Notes: generated from the sequence alone by a model not told the origin. DNA of 64,000 nucleotides from Exiguobacterium acetylicum (GCF_019890935.1 NZ_CP082333.1:708001-772000); one strand, 5' to 3'; shown: positions 1-11,511, numbered from the stretch's first letter. Numbers and translations are program-made.

Positions 1-2685
<2,685 letters not shown>

Positions 2686-2751
2686 TAGCAGATGCTTGTT
2701 GATGACTTCAGTTTTGAGGGCGCGAGCCTTTCAAAAAAACGAAAAAAAGTC

Positions 2752-2780
2752 TTGACGTTATGCGAACATAATGTTAAGAT
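2752..2780 (+). promoter_or_regulatory. SigA-like promoter between 23S and 5S
   Basis: The spacer between 23S and 5S holds TTGACG (2752-2757), exactly 17 bases, then TAAGAT (2775-2780), close to the housekeeping consensus TTGACA-N17-TATAAT. Transcription would start near 2787, within a few bases of the mature 5S end. It could drive 5S and the tRNA cluster apart from the main rRNA promoters. Sequence match only. Confidence 0.6.
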
Positions 2781-2789
2781 AATAAATGT

Positions 2790-2905
<116 letters not shown>

Positions 2906-2910
2906 ATCGT

Positions 2911-2985
2911 TCCGCAATAGCTCAGCGGTAGAGCAACCGGCTGTTAACCGGTAGGTCGTAGGTTCAAATCCTACTTGCGGAGCCA
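2911..2985 (+). tRNA. tRNA-Asn(GUU)
   Basis: Cloverleaf with acceptor TCCGCAA/TTGCGGA and anticodon loop CTGTTAA, so anticodon GTT. The 3' CCA is encoded. First of 15 tRNA genes read with the rRNAs. Confidence 0.96.
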
Positions 2986-3011
2986 TTTATTACTTCTTCA
3001 CCACGTACAAT

Positions 3012-3102
3012 GGAGAGCTGTCCGAGTGGCCGAAGGAGCACGATTGGAAATCGTGTAGGCGTCAAAAGCGTCTCAAGGGTTCGAATCCCTTGCTCTCCGC
3101 CA
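3012..3102 (+). tRNA. tRNA-Ser(GGA)
   Basis: Class II tRNA of 91 bases with a long variable arm (TAGGCGTCAAAAGCGTCT), anticodon loop TTGGAAA and acceptor GGAGAGC/GCTCTCC. CCA is encoded. Confidence 0.96.
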
Positions 3103-3123
3103 TCATCACTTTCAATTTATAAT

Positions 3124-3198
3124 GGCCCGTTGGTCAAGCGGTTAAGACACCGCCCTTTCACGGCGGTAACACGGGTTCGAATCCCGTACGGGTCACCA
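3124..3198 (+). tRNA. tRNA-Glu(UUC)
   Basis: Acceptor GGCCCGT pairs with ACGGGTC; the anticodon loop CTTTCAC gives TTC. CCA is encoded. Confidence 0.95.
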
Positions 3199-3208
3199 TT
3201 TATAGCGT

Positions 3209-3282
<74 letters not shown>

Positions 3283-3290
3283 TTACATAC

Positions 3291-3366
3291 GGTCCTGTGG
3301 TGTAGCGGTTAACATGCCTGCCTGTCACGCAGGAGATCGCGGGTTCGAATCCCGTCAGGACCGCCA
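3291..3366 (+). tRNA. tRNA-Asp(GUC)
   Basis: Anticodon loop CTGTCAC in stem CCTGC/GCAGG; acceptor GGTCCTG/CAGGACC. CCA is encoded. Confidence 0.96.
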
Positions 3367-3373
3367 TTGTTAA

Positions 3374-3449
3374 GGCTTTGTAGCTCAGTTGGTAGAGCAA
3401 AGGACTGAAAATCCTTGTGTCGGCGGTTCGATTCCGTCCAAAGCCACCA
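3374..3449 (+). tRNA. tRNA-Phe(GAA)
   Basis: Anticodon loop CTGAAAA in stem AAGGA/TCCTT; acceptor GGCTTTG/CAAAGCC. CCA is encoded. Confidence 0.96.
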
Positions 3450-3480
3450 TCTTTATTAACAACATGATTTTCCCATTTGT

Positions 3481-3564
3481 GGGGGGGTAGCGAAGTGGCT
3501 AAACGCGGCGGACTGTAAATCCGCTCCCTCGGGTTCGGCGGTTCGAATCCGCCCCCCCCCACCA
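3481..3564 (+). tRNA. tRNA-Tyr(GUA)
   Basis: Class II tRNA with a variable arm, anticodon loop CTGTAAA and an unusual all-G/all-C acceptor stem (seven G against seven C). CCA is encoded. The homopolymer runs are places where sequencing errors would be most likely. Confidence 0.95.
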
Positions 3565-3568
3565 CCAT

Positions 3569-3639
3569 AGGGGCATAGTTTAGCGGTAGAACTACGGTCT
3601 CCAAAACCGTCAGCGCGGGTTCGATTCCTGCTGCCCCTG
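3569..3639 (+). tRNA. tRNA-Trp(CCA)
   Basis: Anticodon loop CTCCAAA in stem ACGGT/ACCGT; acceptor AGGGGCA/TGCCCCT with discriminator G. The 3' CCA is not encoded. Confidence 0.95.
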
Positions 3640-3647
3640 TTTACCAT

Positions 3648-3721
3648 GGCGATTGTGGCGAAGTGGTTAACGCACCGGATTGTGATTCCGGCATTCGTGG
3701 GTTCAATTCCCATCAGTCGCC
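3648..3721 (+). tRNA. tRNA-His(GUG)
   Basis: Anticodon loop TTGTGAT in stem CCGGA/TCCGG. The acceptor is GCGATTG/CAGTCGC with a genomically encoded G at position -1 (3648) facing C73, the identity pair of histidine tRNA. The 3' CCA is not encoded. Confidence 0.94.
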
Positions 3722-3731
3722 CTCTTATTAT

Positions 3732-3803
3732 TGGGCTGTAGCCAAGTGGTAAGGCACTGGATTTTGATTCCAGCACGCGAAGGTTCGATCCCTTCCAGCC
3801 CAG
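3732..3803 (+). tRNA. tRNA-Gln(UUG)
   Basis: Anticodon loop TTTTGAT in stem CTGGA/TCCAG; acceptor TGGGCTG/CAGCCCA. CCA is not encoded. Confidence 0.95.
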
Positions 3804-3811
3804 CTTTTCAA

Positions 3812-3886
3812 GCGGAAGTAGTTCAGTGGTAGAATACGACCTTGCCAAGGTCGGGGTCGCGGGTTCGAATCCCGTCTTCCGCTCCA
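3812..3886 (+). tRNA. tRNA-Gly(GCC)
   Basis: Anticodon loop TTGCCAA in stem CGACC/GGTCG; acceptor GCGGAAG/CTTCCGC. CCA is encoded. Confidence 0.95.
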
Positions 3887-3892
3887 ATGAGT

Positions 3893-3966
3893 GGCGCCAT
3901 AGCCAAGTGGTAAGGCAGAGGACTGCAACTCCTTTATCGTCAGTTCGATTCTGACTGGCGCCTCCA
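3893..3966 (+). tRNA. tRNA-Cys(GCA)
   Basis: Anticodon loop CTGCAAC; acceptor GGCGCCA/TGGCGCC with discriminator T and encoded CCA. Confidence 0.95.
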
Positions 3967-4002
3967 ACTATTTCTCAATTAAATAGTTTTGCAAGAGATT
4001 GT

Positions 4003-4083
4003 GCCGGTGTGGCGGAACTGGTAGACGCGCACGACTCAAAATCGTGTTCCTTTGGAGTGTCGGTTCGATTCCGACCACCGGTA
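4003..4083 (+). tRNA. tRNA-Leu(CAA)
   Basis: Class II tRNA with a variable arm, anticodon loop CTCAAAA in stem CACGA/TCGTG; acceptor GCCGGTG/CACCGGT with a terminal G-U pair. CCA is not encoded. Confidence 0.93.
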
Positions 4084-4087
4084 TCTT

Positions 4088-4158
4088 GCGGGTGTAGTTT
4101 AATGGTAAAACCTCAGCCTTCCAAGCTGATGACGAGGGTTCGATTCCCTTCACCCGCT
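4088..4158 (+). tRNA. tRNA-Gly(UCC), copy 1
   Basis: Anticodon loop CTTCCAA in stem TCAGC/GCTGA; acceptor GCGGGTG/CACCCGC with discriminator T. CCA is not encoded. Its 71 bases are identical to the next gene. Confidence 0.94.
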
Positions 4159-4196
4159 TTATACTTTTTACACAATCTGATGTTTCACCTGATCAT

Positions 4197-4267
4197 GCGG
4201 GTGTAGTTTAATGGTAAAACCTCAGCCTTCCAAGCTGATGACGAGGGTTCGATTCCCTTCACCCGCT
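4197..4267 (+). tRNA. tRNA-Gly(UCC), copy 2
   Basis: An exact 71-base copy of the preceding gene, separated from it by 38 unrelated bases. It is the last tRNA of the cluster and lies just before the terminator. The cluster order (Asn-Ser-Glu-fMet-Asp-Phe-Tyr-Trp-His-Gln-Gly-Cys-Leu) resembles the large Bacillus tRNA clusters with a few genes missing. Confidence 0.94.
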
Positions 4268-4271
4268 TACC

Positions 4272-4317
4272 AAAAAAGAGCAATGTGTCGTTTTCGCTGA
4301 CACCTTGCTCTTTTTGT
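4272..4317 (+). terminator. Terminator of the rRNA-tRNA operon
   Basis: AAAAAAGAGCAA..TGTC and GACA..TTGCTCTTTTT form an interrupted hairpin ending in a T-rich tract, just after the last tRNA and before the queG ribosome binding site. Confidence 0.85.
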
Positions 4318-4356
4318 TTAGGAATGGGATTTTAACGAGGAAAGGAGTAGATCGTG

Positions 4357-5517
4357 ATGGATGGTGTACAATTGAAATTAGCTTTACAAGAGTACGCAGC
4401 AGAGATTGGGATCGATGAATTGAAGGTGACGACGGCTGATCCATTTCTTGTCTTAAAACGTCGCTTGAAAGCGCAACAAGAAAAAGGATTCGCTTCTGGT
4501 TTTGAAGAGCCCGATCTCGATCTTCGAACGACACCGTCTCTACTCGTTGAAGATGCCGCTTCGATTATTGCCATTGCGGTCGCGTATCCAAGTACTCTCA
4601 AAAATGCACCTCGTGGCAAGGAAGGGGAGCGACGGGGAATCTTTTGTCGATCGTCCTGGGGACTGGATTATCACCAAGCGTTGCGCCAACGCTTGACGTT
4701 ACTTGAAGAAAAAATTCAAGAATTGAGTCCAGGTGCAAGGACGCGCTCGATGGTCGATACAGGAGAACTCGTCGATCGTGCAGTAGCAGAACGAGCAGGT
4801 ATCGGATTCAGTGGGAAAAACTGCTCGATCATCAGTGAGGAGCACGGATCCTATCTCTATCTTGGTGAACTGATTACAGATATCGTCCTACCGCCGGATC
4901 AGCCAGTCGAAGAATTATGCGGGACATGCAATAAGTGTATCGACGCTTGTCCAACGGATGCGCTTGTTGAACCTGGCGTCATCGACGCTAAACGGTGCAT
5001 CTCGTTTTTGACGCAGACGAAAACACTACTACCAGAACCATTCCGAATGGCGCTTGGGAACCGTCTGTACGGTTGTGATACGTGTCAGCAAGTATGTCCG
5101 TATAACCGGAAGAAAAATGCGACACATCACGCTGAACTGCAGCCGGATCCAGAGCAAGTCAAACCGCTCTTAGTTCCACTCTTATCCATGAGTAACCGTG
5201 AGTTCAAGAGCCGGTTCGGTACGTTGTCTGGCGCATGGCGTGGAAAGAAGCCGATTCAACGTAATGCGATTTGTGCGCTCGTCCATTATCGAGACAAGAG
5301 CGCGATTGAGGCGTTACGGTTAATGACGGAAAACGATGCCCGTGAAGACATGCGGGCACTGGCACTCTGGGCAGTCGGTCGGATTGGCGGAATTGATGAG
5401 AAGTCGTACATCGAATCACGTCTTTTAGCCGATATTGCAGTGGATGTGCAAACCGAAGGACAACGGTTACTTGAGGAGTGGGGGGAAGCAGATGCCATTT
5501 CAACAGCTCACTTATGA
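4357..5517 (+). CDS. queG: Epoxyqueuosine reductase QueG
   Basis: Cobalamin- and iron-sulfur-dependent enzyme that reduces epoxyqueuosine to queuosine at the wobble base of GUN tRNAs, the last step of queuosine synthesis in the cytoplasm. The 386-residue length matches Bacillus QueG. Two ferredoxin-like cysteine sets are visible near residues 188-198 (CGTCNKCIDACP) and 240-247 (CDTCQQVCP), with an extra cysteine near 214. The conserved acidic motif VDTGELVDRA lies near residue 134. The C-terminal third is HEAT-like, used for tRNA binding in known structures. ATG 4357 lies 9 bases from AAAGGAG; an in-frame GTG at 4354 is less well placed. It starts a short operon with ogt and trmL. Confidence 0.93.
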   Translation: MDGVQLKLALQEYAAEIGIDELKVTTADPFLVLKRRLKAQQEKGFASGFEEPDLDLRTTPSLLVEDAASIIAIAVAYPSTLKNAPRGKEGERRGIFCRSSWGLDYHQALRQRLTLLEEKIQELSPGARTRSMVDTGELVDRAVAERAGIGFSGKNCSIISEEHGSYLYLGELITDIVLPPDQPVEELCGTCNKCIDACPTDALVEPGVIDAKRCISFLTQTKTLLPEPFRMALGNRLYGCDTCQQVCPYNRKKNATHHAELQPDPEQVKPLLVPLLSMSNREFKSRFGTLSGAWRGKKPIQRNAICALVHYRDKSAIEALRLMTENDAREDMRALALWAVGRIGGIDEKSYIESRLLADIAVDVQTEGQRLLEEWGEADAISTAHL

Positions 5518-5971
5518 ATTTGGTACATTGCTCGTCGCATGGGAAAAAGAGCACATCGTGTATCTCGATTTTGGATTGAATGAAGAGCGTGCTCGAACCT
5601 ATTTGCAAGAAGAAACCGACGACGGTGAATTACCAAAAGCTTGGCGCATGGCGTTTGATCGTTACGCAGTCGGCGATCGACAAGCGCTTGATGCACTTCC
5701 TTGTCAGTTGCGTGTCACACCATTTGCAGAGCAAGTATTGCACGCTTTACGAACCGTTCCGTTTGGTCAGACGATCAGTTACGGTGAACTGGCTCGAATG
5801 ATTGGGAAACCAAAGGCAGCACGAGCCGTTGGTGGTGCCTTGAACCGGAATCCGATCGCGTTAATTTATCCGTGTCACCGTGTCATCGGGGCGACTGGTA
5901 AACTGACGGGCTTTGCAAGTGGGATTGCCCATAAAGAAGCGCTTTTAGCGCATGAGATAGGAGAGAATTAA
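5492..5971 (+). CDS. ogt: Methylated-DNA--protein-cysteine methyltransferase
   Basis: Suicide DNA-repair protein that moves the alkyl group from O6-alkylguanine onto its own cysteine. The 159-residue protein carries the active-site motif PCHRV with Cys128, preceded by RAVGGALNRNP, the part of the DNA-binding helix-turn-helix that holds the arginine finger. The start at 5492 was chosen because AGTGGGGGGA lies just upstream and an MGMT-like N-terminus begins there. It overlaps the end of queG by 26 bases, so translation is probably coupled. The stop is 3 bases from the start of trmL. Single-domain Ogt type, without the Ada regulatory domain. Confidence 0.93.
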   Translation: MPFQQLTYEFGTLLVAWEKEHIVYLDFGLNEERARTYLQEETDDGELPKAWRMAFDRYAVGDRQALDALPCQLRVTPFAEQVLHALRTVPFGQTISYGELARMIGKPKAARAVGGALNRNPIALIYPCHRVIGATGKLTGFASGIAHKEALLAHEIGEN

Positions 5972-5974
5972 ACC

Positions 5975-6448
5975 ATGGCTATTCATGTCGTTATGTATCA
6001 ACCGGAGATTCCTCAAAATACAGGAAATATTTCACGCACATGTGCAGCGACGCATTCCGTCCTTCACTTGATCCGACCGCTCGGCTTCTCGACGGACGAT
6101 AAGCAACTTAAACGTGCGGGTCTCGATTACTGGGAATTCGTCGATGTCCGTTATCATGATTCGTTAGAAGAATTGTGGGAGAAGCATCCGGAAGGTATTT
6201 TCTACTATATTACGAAATATGGAGAACAGTACCCGAGCCAGATCGACTTATCGGATGTCGAACAGGATTATTTCTTCGTCTTTGGTCGGGAAACAAAAGG
6301 ATTGCCGCTTGAAGTCATCGATGCGAACGCAGAGCGTTGTATCCGTCTACCCCAATCGAATCTCGTTCGTTCACTGAACGTCTCGAACACGGCAGCGATC
6401 ATCGTCTATGAAGCATTGCGTCAGCAAGGATACGCAGGTCTTCTATAA
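5975..6448 (+). CDS. trmL: tRNA (cytidine(34)-2'-O)-methyltransferase TrmL
   Basis: SPOUT-class methyltransferase that methylates the 2'-OH of the wobble nucleotide of tRNA-Leu in E. coli; the Bacillus homologue is CspR. The 157 residues match the family length. Typical motifs are visible: PEIPQNTGNISRTCA near the N-terminus, VFGRETKGLP (the SAM-binding knot) near 108-117, and LPQSNLVRSLNVSNTAAI near 134-151. It directly follows ogt and is read through from queG, so two tRNA wobble-modifying enzymes share one operon. A strong terminator follows. Confidence 0.94.
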   Translation: MAIHVVMYQPEIPQNTGNISRTCAATHSVLHLIRPLGFSTDDKQLKRAGLDYWEFVDVRYHDSLEELWEKHPEGIFYYITKYGEQYPSQIDLSDVEQDYFFVFGRETKGLPLEVIDANAERCIRLPQSNLVRSLNVSNTAAIIVYEALRQQGYAGLL

Positions 6449-6451
6449 AGC

Positions 6452-6484
6452 AAAAGCTCCATCCTGAATCAGGATGGAGCTTTT
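6452..6484. terminator. Bidirectional terminator after trmL
   Basis: A perfect 15-bp stem (AAAAGCTCCATCCTG / CAGGATGGAGCTTTT) with a 3-base loop. It sits between trmL (+) and the small minus-strand gene at 6490 and can end both. Confidence 0.9.
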
Positions 6485-6489
6485 ATGAA

Positions 6490-6582
6490 TTATTCGTTAC
6501 CTTCAGGTTTTTTGTTGTAGCCTGCAGTGAAGATTGCTGTCAAAAACGCAAGACTTACGCCGACCATTAAGATAAATGCCAT
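6490..6582 (-). CDS. Predicted 30-residue single-pass membrane peptide
   Basis: Not assignable to a family. Read on the minus strand, ATG at 6582 follows GAAGGGGGAAACAAAA, a good ribosome binding site with 7-9 bases spacing. The reading gives MAFILMVGVSLAFLTAIFTA, about 20 hydrophobic residues, then a short polar tail GYNKKPEGNE and a stop. The hydrophobic-then-charged layout is that of small inner-membrane peptides that attach to larger membrane complexes. Its stop lies at the base of a strong terminator, and TATAAT-like sequence lies upstream on the minus strand near 6620-6635. It may be missed by annotation pipelines because of its length. Confidence 0.6.
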   Translation of the reverse strand: MAFILMVGVSLAFLTAIFTAGYNKKPEGNE

Positions 6583-6686
6583 TTTTGTTTCCCCCTTCAG
6601 TCTCTTGAACCGATATAATCTATTATAGTATACCTGTAAGTGAAATTGTGTGCTACATATGAATTTTCTATGAATGGAGACTCCAC

Positions 6687-7253
6687 ATGCGTACGAATGT
6701 TTACCTATTAAGTTATGCTCCGCTGATCAGCATCTTGTTATTTAGTACGTCCCTTGCGATTGCAACGACGGAACTTGCACTACATTGGCTCGATCAAGTC
6801 GGAGTGTACGATGAATTGTTACAACTCTTGACGGCACGCGATACGAAGCTCGTTGTTTGGCTCGGCTTCCTGATCGTTTACTTCATGATCTTCAGTTCAC
6901 TTAAACTATTGTCAGATACGATCAATCAGCTTGGTTTCGCCTTTTTCATCAAGGAACAAGAGGGAACGACACTCGGCATGTTACGTCCGGGAAGTATTCT
7001 GCTACTTATCGGAGGTTGTGTTAGCTTCGCCTTCATGACGTCCTTCTTGCATGTCGGAATCGTCTTGCTTGTGTCTTTTTTCATCTACTTCATCTTTTAC
7101 ACGGTACAAATCAGTAAAATGACGAGTGCAGCAGGAGCCGTTGGTTTGATTATCTTTTCTTTCTTAGCCTGGGGTGTTCTGCTTGCTGGTCTATCCTGGG
7201 TCGGTCTGACTTTATTCAATTCGTTCGGGGAAGCGATTTTATTTCCGAGTTGA
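6687..7253 (+). CDS. YufK-like multi-pass membrane protein (DUF5366 type)
   Basis: A 188-residue integral membrane protein of unknown function with about five or six hydrophobic segments (roughly residues 8-28, 54-72, 96-114, 116-138, 145-170). The N-terminal pattern TNVYLLSYAPLISILLFSTS and the internal KLLSDTINQL resemble my recollection of Bacillus YufK. ATG 6687 follows ATGGAGACTCC. The gene converges on the penicillin-binding protein, with one base between the two stops, so transcripts must overlap or a terminator lies inside a gene. No enzymatic motif is seen. Confidence 0.7.
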   Translation: MRTNVYLLSYAPLISILLFSTSLAIATTELALHWLDQVGVYDELLQLLTARDTKLVVWLGFLIVYFMIFSSLKLLSDTINQLGFAFFIKEQEGTTLGMLRPGSILLLIGGCVSFAFMTSFLHVGIVLLVSFFIYFIFYTVQISKMTSAAGAVGLIIFSFLAWGVLLAGLSWVGLTLFNSFGEAILFPS

Positions 7254-7254
7254 T

Positions 7255-9030
7255 TTAAGGACGTAAAATCGTTGCCCACGTCTGGACCTGTAGCGTTGCA
7301 TTTGCCTCAACAGGGAAGGGACGTGGGCGATCTGCCCCTAGCCAAATCCCTCCGATATGTTGATTTTTGATGCCAACGAACCACATGTCCTTATTGTCGT
7401 TCGTTGTTCCTGTTTTTCCTCCAATATAGCGCGCAGAGGAATCATATCCTTTGCGTCCCGTTCCATACGTCATGACATTTTTCAAACCAGCCCGTAATTC
7501 TCGGTTCGTCTGACTGGACCAAATCCGTTGTTCTTTTTCTTGTGGTCGTTCGACCGTTCCATTCTTAAGCGTAATACTTTTAATCATCGACGCCGGTCGA
7601 TAGAGCCCATCATTAACGAATACGGTATAGGCGTTTGTCAGTTCATACGGACTGATCCCGTATTGCAACCCACCTAGAGCACTTGTAAAAGCATCATCCT
7701 CGCGCGTCCATTGGCTGAACTGGAACGGACGGATCGACTTCAATCCTTCCCGGAAAGAGACAGCAAATGCGCGAATAGCTGGTGTGTTATAGGAGTAAGC
7801 AATCGCATCGGCAATCGTTACTTGTCCGAGAATTCGATTTCCGCTATTTGACGGACAGTATCCATCGATACAGACGGGACTACCGTCTAATGTGCTCGAT
7901 AAGCGGGCTTTCGTCTTCTCAAGGTAAGGACCATAGACAAGTAACGGTTTGATGGCTGAACCAGGTTGTCGGTACGACTGCACTGCTCGGTTGAACTGAC
8001 CTGTCAAATTCGATTTGTAGCCGACAAGAGCGGTGACCCCGTGTGTTTGTCCGTCGATGCCAACATAAGCACCCTCAATCGGGTTGGGTAGATTGCGAAG
8101 AGCTTCCTTAGCCCGTCGTTGTTCTGCTGAGTCGAGATATGTCGAGATGACCGCCCCTTGTTGATGCAGATATTCTGCAGCACGCTTCTCACTCCAACCT
8201 TTTTTTTGAGCGGTCATTCGAACCGCAGCTTGAACGGTGGCATCGATATAATCTGGATAAGGGACACTCGGTTTATAGGATCGAGGCGACACACGAGAAA
8301 TAGCAAAATCTTTCGTCAGTACACGATCGCGTATTAACGCTTGAACGATTCGTTGCTGACGTTTTTTTGTGTTTTCAGGAAAGCGTAGCGGGTCATAAAG
8401 AGAAGGATTATTCGGAATTGCTGTCAGAAAACTGATTTCAGACCAACTCAACTCGCGTGCCGGCTTATTGAAATATGATTTTGCGGCAAGTTCAATACCA
8501 TAAATATTATTCGCGAAATAGGCTTGATTGACATACGCCGTCATCAGTTCTTTTTTTGAATATTTTTGCTCCAAAGACACAGCAATTAACAACTCTTTTA
8601 TTTTCCTAGTATATGTTTTTTCGTTTGATAGATACGTCATTCTTGCTAGTTGTTGTGTGATCGTACTGCCACCTTGAGATTTAGAATCCGACTGATTTTT
8701 TGTAAACGCGCGTAAGATTCCTGTGATGTCATATCCGTCATGTTGATAGAAACGCTGATCTTCGATGGCAACAAACGCTTGCTCGACTTTTTTCGGCAAT
8801 GTTCGAGGAGTTAGATCATCCCGTCGCAATCCGTCATAGAGCTCGACCCGTTTGTTTTCATAGGTTACGGTGATTGGTTGATAGGAGGTCAGTGGATGTC
8901 GCGTCGTCTGTTCATCGGCCCAGAAAAAAAGTGTACGTGCTGTTTTCAACTCATCTTTTATTGAAAATAAGGAAAATAGAAGCATCGTCGCAAGACCAAG
9001 TAAGACAAGATATCCTGTAGTAATTCGCAT
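7255..9030 (-). CDS. Class A penicillin-binding protein (transglycosylase/transpeptidase)
   Basis: Bifunctional peptidoglycan synthase anchored by one N-terminal membrane segment (residues 4-24). The GT51 domain shows EDQRFYQHDGYD with the catalytic Glu, and GGSTITQQL, near residues 90-145. The transpeptidase domain shows the three penicillin-binding motifs SAIK (after RQPG), SYN and KTGTTN. At 591 residues it is a short member of the PBP1A class with no C-terminal extension. ATG 9030 is preferred because AAAGGAGTTCTC precedes it; the in-frame TTG at 9045 overlaps that site. It is divergent from the glycogen operon and converges on the YufK-like gene. Confidence 0.92.
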   Translation of the reverse strand: MRITTGYLVLLGLATMLLFSLFSIKDELKTARTLFFWADEQTTRHPLTSYQPITVTYENKRVELYDGLRRDDLTPRTLPKKVEQAFVAIEDQRFYQHDGYDITGILRAFTKNQSDSKSQGGSTITQQLARMTYLSNEKTYTRKIKELLIAVSLEQKYSKKELMTAYVNQAYFANNIYGIELAAKSYFNKPARELSWSEISFLTAIPNNPSLYDPLRFPENTKKRQQRIVQALIRDRVLTKDFAISRVSPRSYKPSVPYPDYIDATVQAAVRMTAQKKGWSEKRAAEYLHQQGAVISTYLDSAEQRRAKEALRNLPNPIEGAYVGIDGQTHGVTALVGYKSNLTGQFNRAVQSYRQPGSAIKPLLVYGPYLEKTKARLSSTLDGSPVCIDGYCPSNSGNRILGQVTIADAIAYSYNTPAIRAFAVSFREGLKSIRPFQFSQWTREDDAFTSALGGLQYGISPYELTNAYTVFVNDGLYRPASMIKSITLKNGTVERPQEKEQRIWSSQTNRELRAGLKNVMTYGTGRKGYDSSARYIGGKTGTTNDNKDMWFVGIKNQHIGGIWLGADRPRPFPVEANATLQVQTWATILRP

Positions 9031-9236
9031 GAGAACTCCTTTCAAAAAGCCATTTCATTCCTATTATCGGTCTTTTATGGAGAAATCAGTAGATTTTTTT
9101 TCGATTTTTGTATTTTAATAAACCTATTTTGCAGGAATGTTATATTAAAAAGAGAAAAGATTGGGTATATAGAAGTATCTGTGGATTTTACAACGCGAAT
9201 TGTCTGAAAAAAAAGAGCATAAATGGAGGGGACGAA

Positions 9237-10397
9237 ATGGCTAAAAAGAATGTCGTTGCGATGTTACTTGCAGGCGGAGAAGGGAAACGTCTGGGAGCTT
9301 TAACGAAACATACTGCAAAACCAGCTGTTGCATTTGGAGGAAAGTACCGGATCATTGATTTCCCGCTATCGAACTGTACGAACTCAGGAATCGATACAGT
9401 TGGTGTATTGACGCAATATGAACCACTTGAATTAAACCGCTATCTCGGAATCGGGAGTGCATGGGATTTAGATCGACGTAACGGTGGTTTGACGATTCTA
9501 CCTCCTTACCAGGCGCAAAACGGAAAGAACTGGTATGAAGGAACGGCAAATGCCATTTATCGAAACATGAGTTACATCAACCAATTTGACCCTGACTATG
9601 TTCTTGTCTTATCAGGCGATCATATTTATAAAATGGATTATGAACAGATGATTGAAGAGCATCGTCTTGGCGGAGCGGACGTAACAATCTCTGTTCGTGA
9701 AGTGCCATGGGAAGAAGCACCACGGTTCGGAATTCTCAACACGGATGATGCTCTCCGGATTAATGAATTCGAAGAAAAACCACAGAATCCAAAATCGAAT
9801 CTTGCATCGATGGGAATCTACGTCTTTAACTGGGATGTATTAAAACGCCATTTGATTCAAGATGCTGGTGATGCGGAATCAAGCTTTGACTTCGGTAAGA
9901 ACATCATTCCGAACATGCTCTTTGAAAACCTCAATATTCGTGCTTATAAATTTAAAGGATACTGGAAAGATGTCGGAACGATTCAATCGCTCTGGGAAGC
10001 GAATATGGACTTGTTGACGGCAGAACCAGAGTTTGATTTATATGATCCTTCTTGGAAAGTCTATTCGGTCAACCCGAATCAGCAACCACAATATATCGGG
10101 AATGCTGCGACAGTCGAGACATCGATCATCAATGAAGGATGCCATATCGAAGGTGAAATCAATCATTCGGTTCTCTTCCATGGTGTCGACGTAGCAGAAG
10201 GATCACTCGTCAAAGACTCGGTCATCTTCCCGAACGTCAAAATCGGACGAGACGTCACGATTCATCGGGCGATCTTAGCAGACGGTGTGATCGTAGAAGA
10301 TGGTGCAACAATCGGCTCTCCAGACGGAGAAGTTTTCGTCATTGAAGCAGACAGCATCGTCAAGAAGAACGAAGTCATCAAAGAAGCGATTCAATAA
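9237..10397 (+). CDS. glgC: Glucose-1-phosphate adenylyltransferase, catalytic subunit
   Basis: Makes ADP-glucose from glucose-1-phosphate and ATP, the committed step of bacterial glycogen synthesis. The 386-residue product has the nucleotidyltransferase motif [13 protein letters not shown] near residue 11, then [10 protein letters not shown] and the C-terminal left-handed beta-helix repeats typical of the family. ATG 9237 follows GGAGGGGACGAA. It heads a compact operon glgC-glgD-glgA-glgP. In B. subtilis the operon begins with glgB (branching enzyme), but here the gene upstream is the divergent penicillin-binding protein. In Bacillus, GlgC works together with GlgD. Confidence 0.95.
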   Translation: MAKKNVVAMLLAGGEGKRLGALTKHTAKPAVAFGGKYRIIDFPLSNCTNSGIDTVGVLTQYEPLELNRYLGIGSAWDLDRRNGGLTILPPYQAQNGKNWYEGTANAIYRNMSYINQFDPDYVLVLSGDHIYKMDYEQMIEEHRLGGADVTISVREVPWEEAPRFGILNTDDALRINEFEEKPQNPKSNLASMGIYVFNWDVLKRHLIQDAGDAESSFDFGKNIIPNMLFENLNIRAYKFKGYWKDVGTIQSLWEANMDLLTAEPEFDLYDPSWKVYSVNPNQQPQYIGNAATVETSIINEGCHIEGEINHSVLFHGVDVAEGSLVKDSVIFPNVKIGRDVTIHRAILADGVIVEDGATIGSPDGEVFVIEADSIVKKNEVIKEAIQ

Positions 10398-10410
10398 GGG
10401 GGATATTCGG

Positions 10411-11511
10411 ATGAAGGTCGATTTATTAGGTGTCATCAATTTAAGCGGAGAAGAAGGCTTTTTCAAGGAATTGACGGAACATCGTAACTTAGCGGCAGTT
10501 CCATTTGCAGGACGTTATCGGTTGATCGATTTTACATTAACGAACATGGTACAAAACGATATCGCAAACATCGGGATTTTTACACTCGAGAAATATCGTG
10601 GAATGATGGACCATCTTGGATCGGGTAAAGAGTGGGATCTTGACCGTTCAAACGGTGGACTCTACATCTTCCCGCCTGCATTGTCACAAGATGCGAACGA
10701 GTTCCGTGGAGATTTATCGAACTTCCACCTCCACCGTGACTTCTTCCTTCGCAGTAAGGAAAACTATGTCGTCGTTTCTGGTTCAAACATCTTATCTGCG
10801 GTAGATTATCGCGATGTGTTACGCGAACATAAAGAATCGAATGCGGACATCACGGTCGTCTATACGAAGCGTGAGCTGCCTTGTAAATACTGCCGTCCGA
10901 TCCGTTTTGGCGAACAGAATCGCGTGACGGCAATCGGATCACGAGGGTTCCAACCGACGGATGAGACGTTCTACATGGAAACGGTCGTCCTATCGAAGAA
11001 TCTCTTTGTTCGTTTAATCGATGAAGCAATCGCACGTGGTGAGTACGATTTACTTCAAAGCATCATTCGTTCGCAACTCAATCGCTTGCACGTTCACGGG
11101 TATGAGTACCGTGGTACATCACAAGTCATTCATTCGCTTCGTTCGTACTATCGTGAGAGCATGCTGTTACTTGAACAGTGGGGAGCAATCAACGACTTCC
11201 AACACGTTTATACGAAAATCAAGCATGAACCACCGACACGTTACTTACCGGGTTCAGCCATCAAGAACTCACTCGTCGCAAACGGTTGTAAGTTAGAAGG
11301 CACGACGACGGATAGTATCTTGTTCCGTGGTGTCAAAGTCGGAAAACACGCTCGTGTCAAAAACTCGATCATCATGCAAAAATCAGTCATTGAAGAAGGC
11401 GCGGTCGTCGAGTACGCGATTCTCGATAAAGAAGTCACTGTCAAACGCGGTCAAGTCATCCGCGGAACGGCAGAAGAACCAATCGTCATCAAAAAACAAA
11501 CAATCGTTTAA
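10411..11511 (+). CDS. glgD: Glucose-1-phosphate adenylyltransferase regulatory subunit
   Basis: Paralogue of GlgC (366 residues) that forms a hetero-oligomer with it and raises its activity in Bacillus-type systems. It keeps the fold ([34 protein letters not shown]) but not the GlgC-type nucleotide-binding glycine loop at its N-terminus, which reads [12 protein letters not shown]. Start at 10411, 13 bases after the glgC stop, with AAGGGGGATATTCGG as ribosome binding site. The C-terminal beta-helix repeats run from about residue 280 to the end. Confidence 0.93.
   Translation: MKVDLLGVINLSGEEGFFKELTEHRNLAAVPFAGRYRLIDFTLTNMVQNDIANIGIFTLEKYRGMMDHLGSGKEWDLDRSNGGLYIFPPALSQDANEFRGDLSNFHLHRDFFLRSKENYVVVSGSNILSAVDYRDVLREHKESNADITVVYTKRELPCKYCRPIRFGEQNRVTAIGSRGFQPTDETFYMETVVLSKNLFVRLIDEAIARGEYDLLQSIIRSQLNRLHVHGYEYRGTSQVIHSLRSYYRESMLLLEQWGAINDFQHVYTKIKHEPPTRYLPGSAIKNSLVANGCKLEGTTTDSILFRGVKVGKHARVKNSIIMQKSVIEEGAVVEYAILDKEVTVKRGQVIRGTAEEPIVIKKQTIV

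Noticed and set aside
2722..2746. Hairpin after 23S (TTTTGAGGGC / GCCTTTCAAAA) as a terminator
   Set aside because: It is followed by AACGAAAAAAAG, not by Ts. It is more likely an rRNA processing stem.
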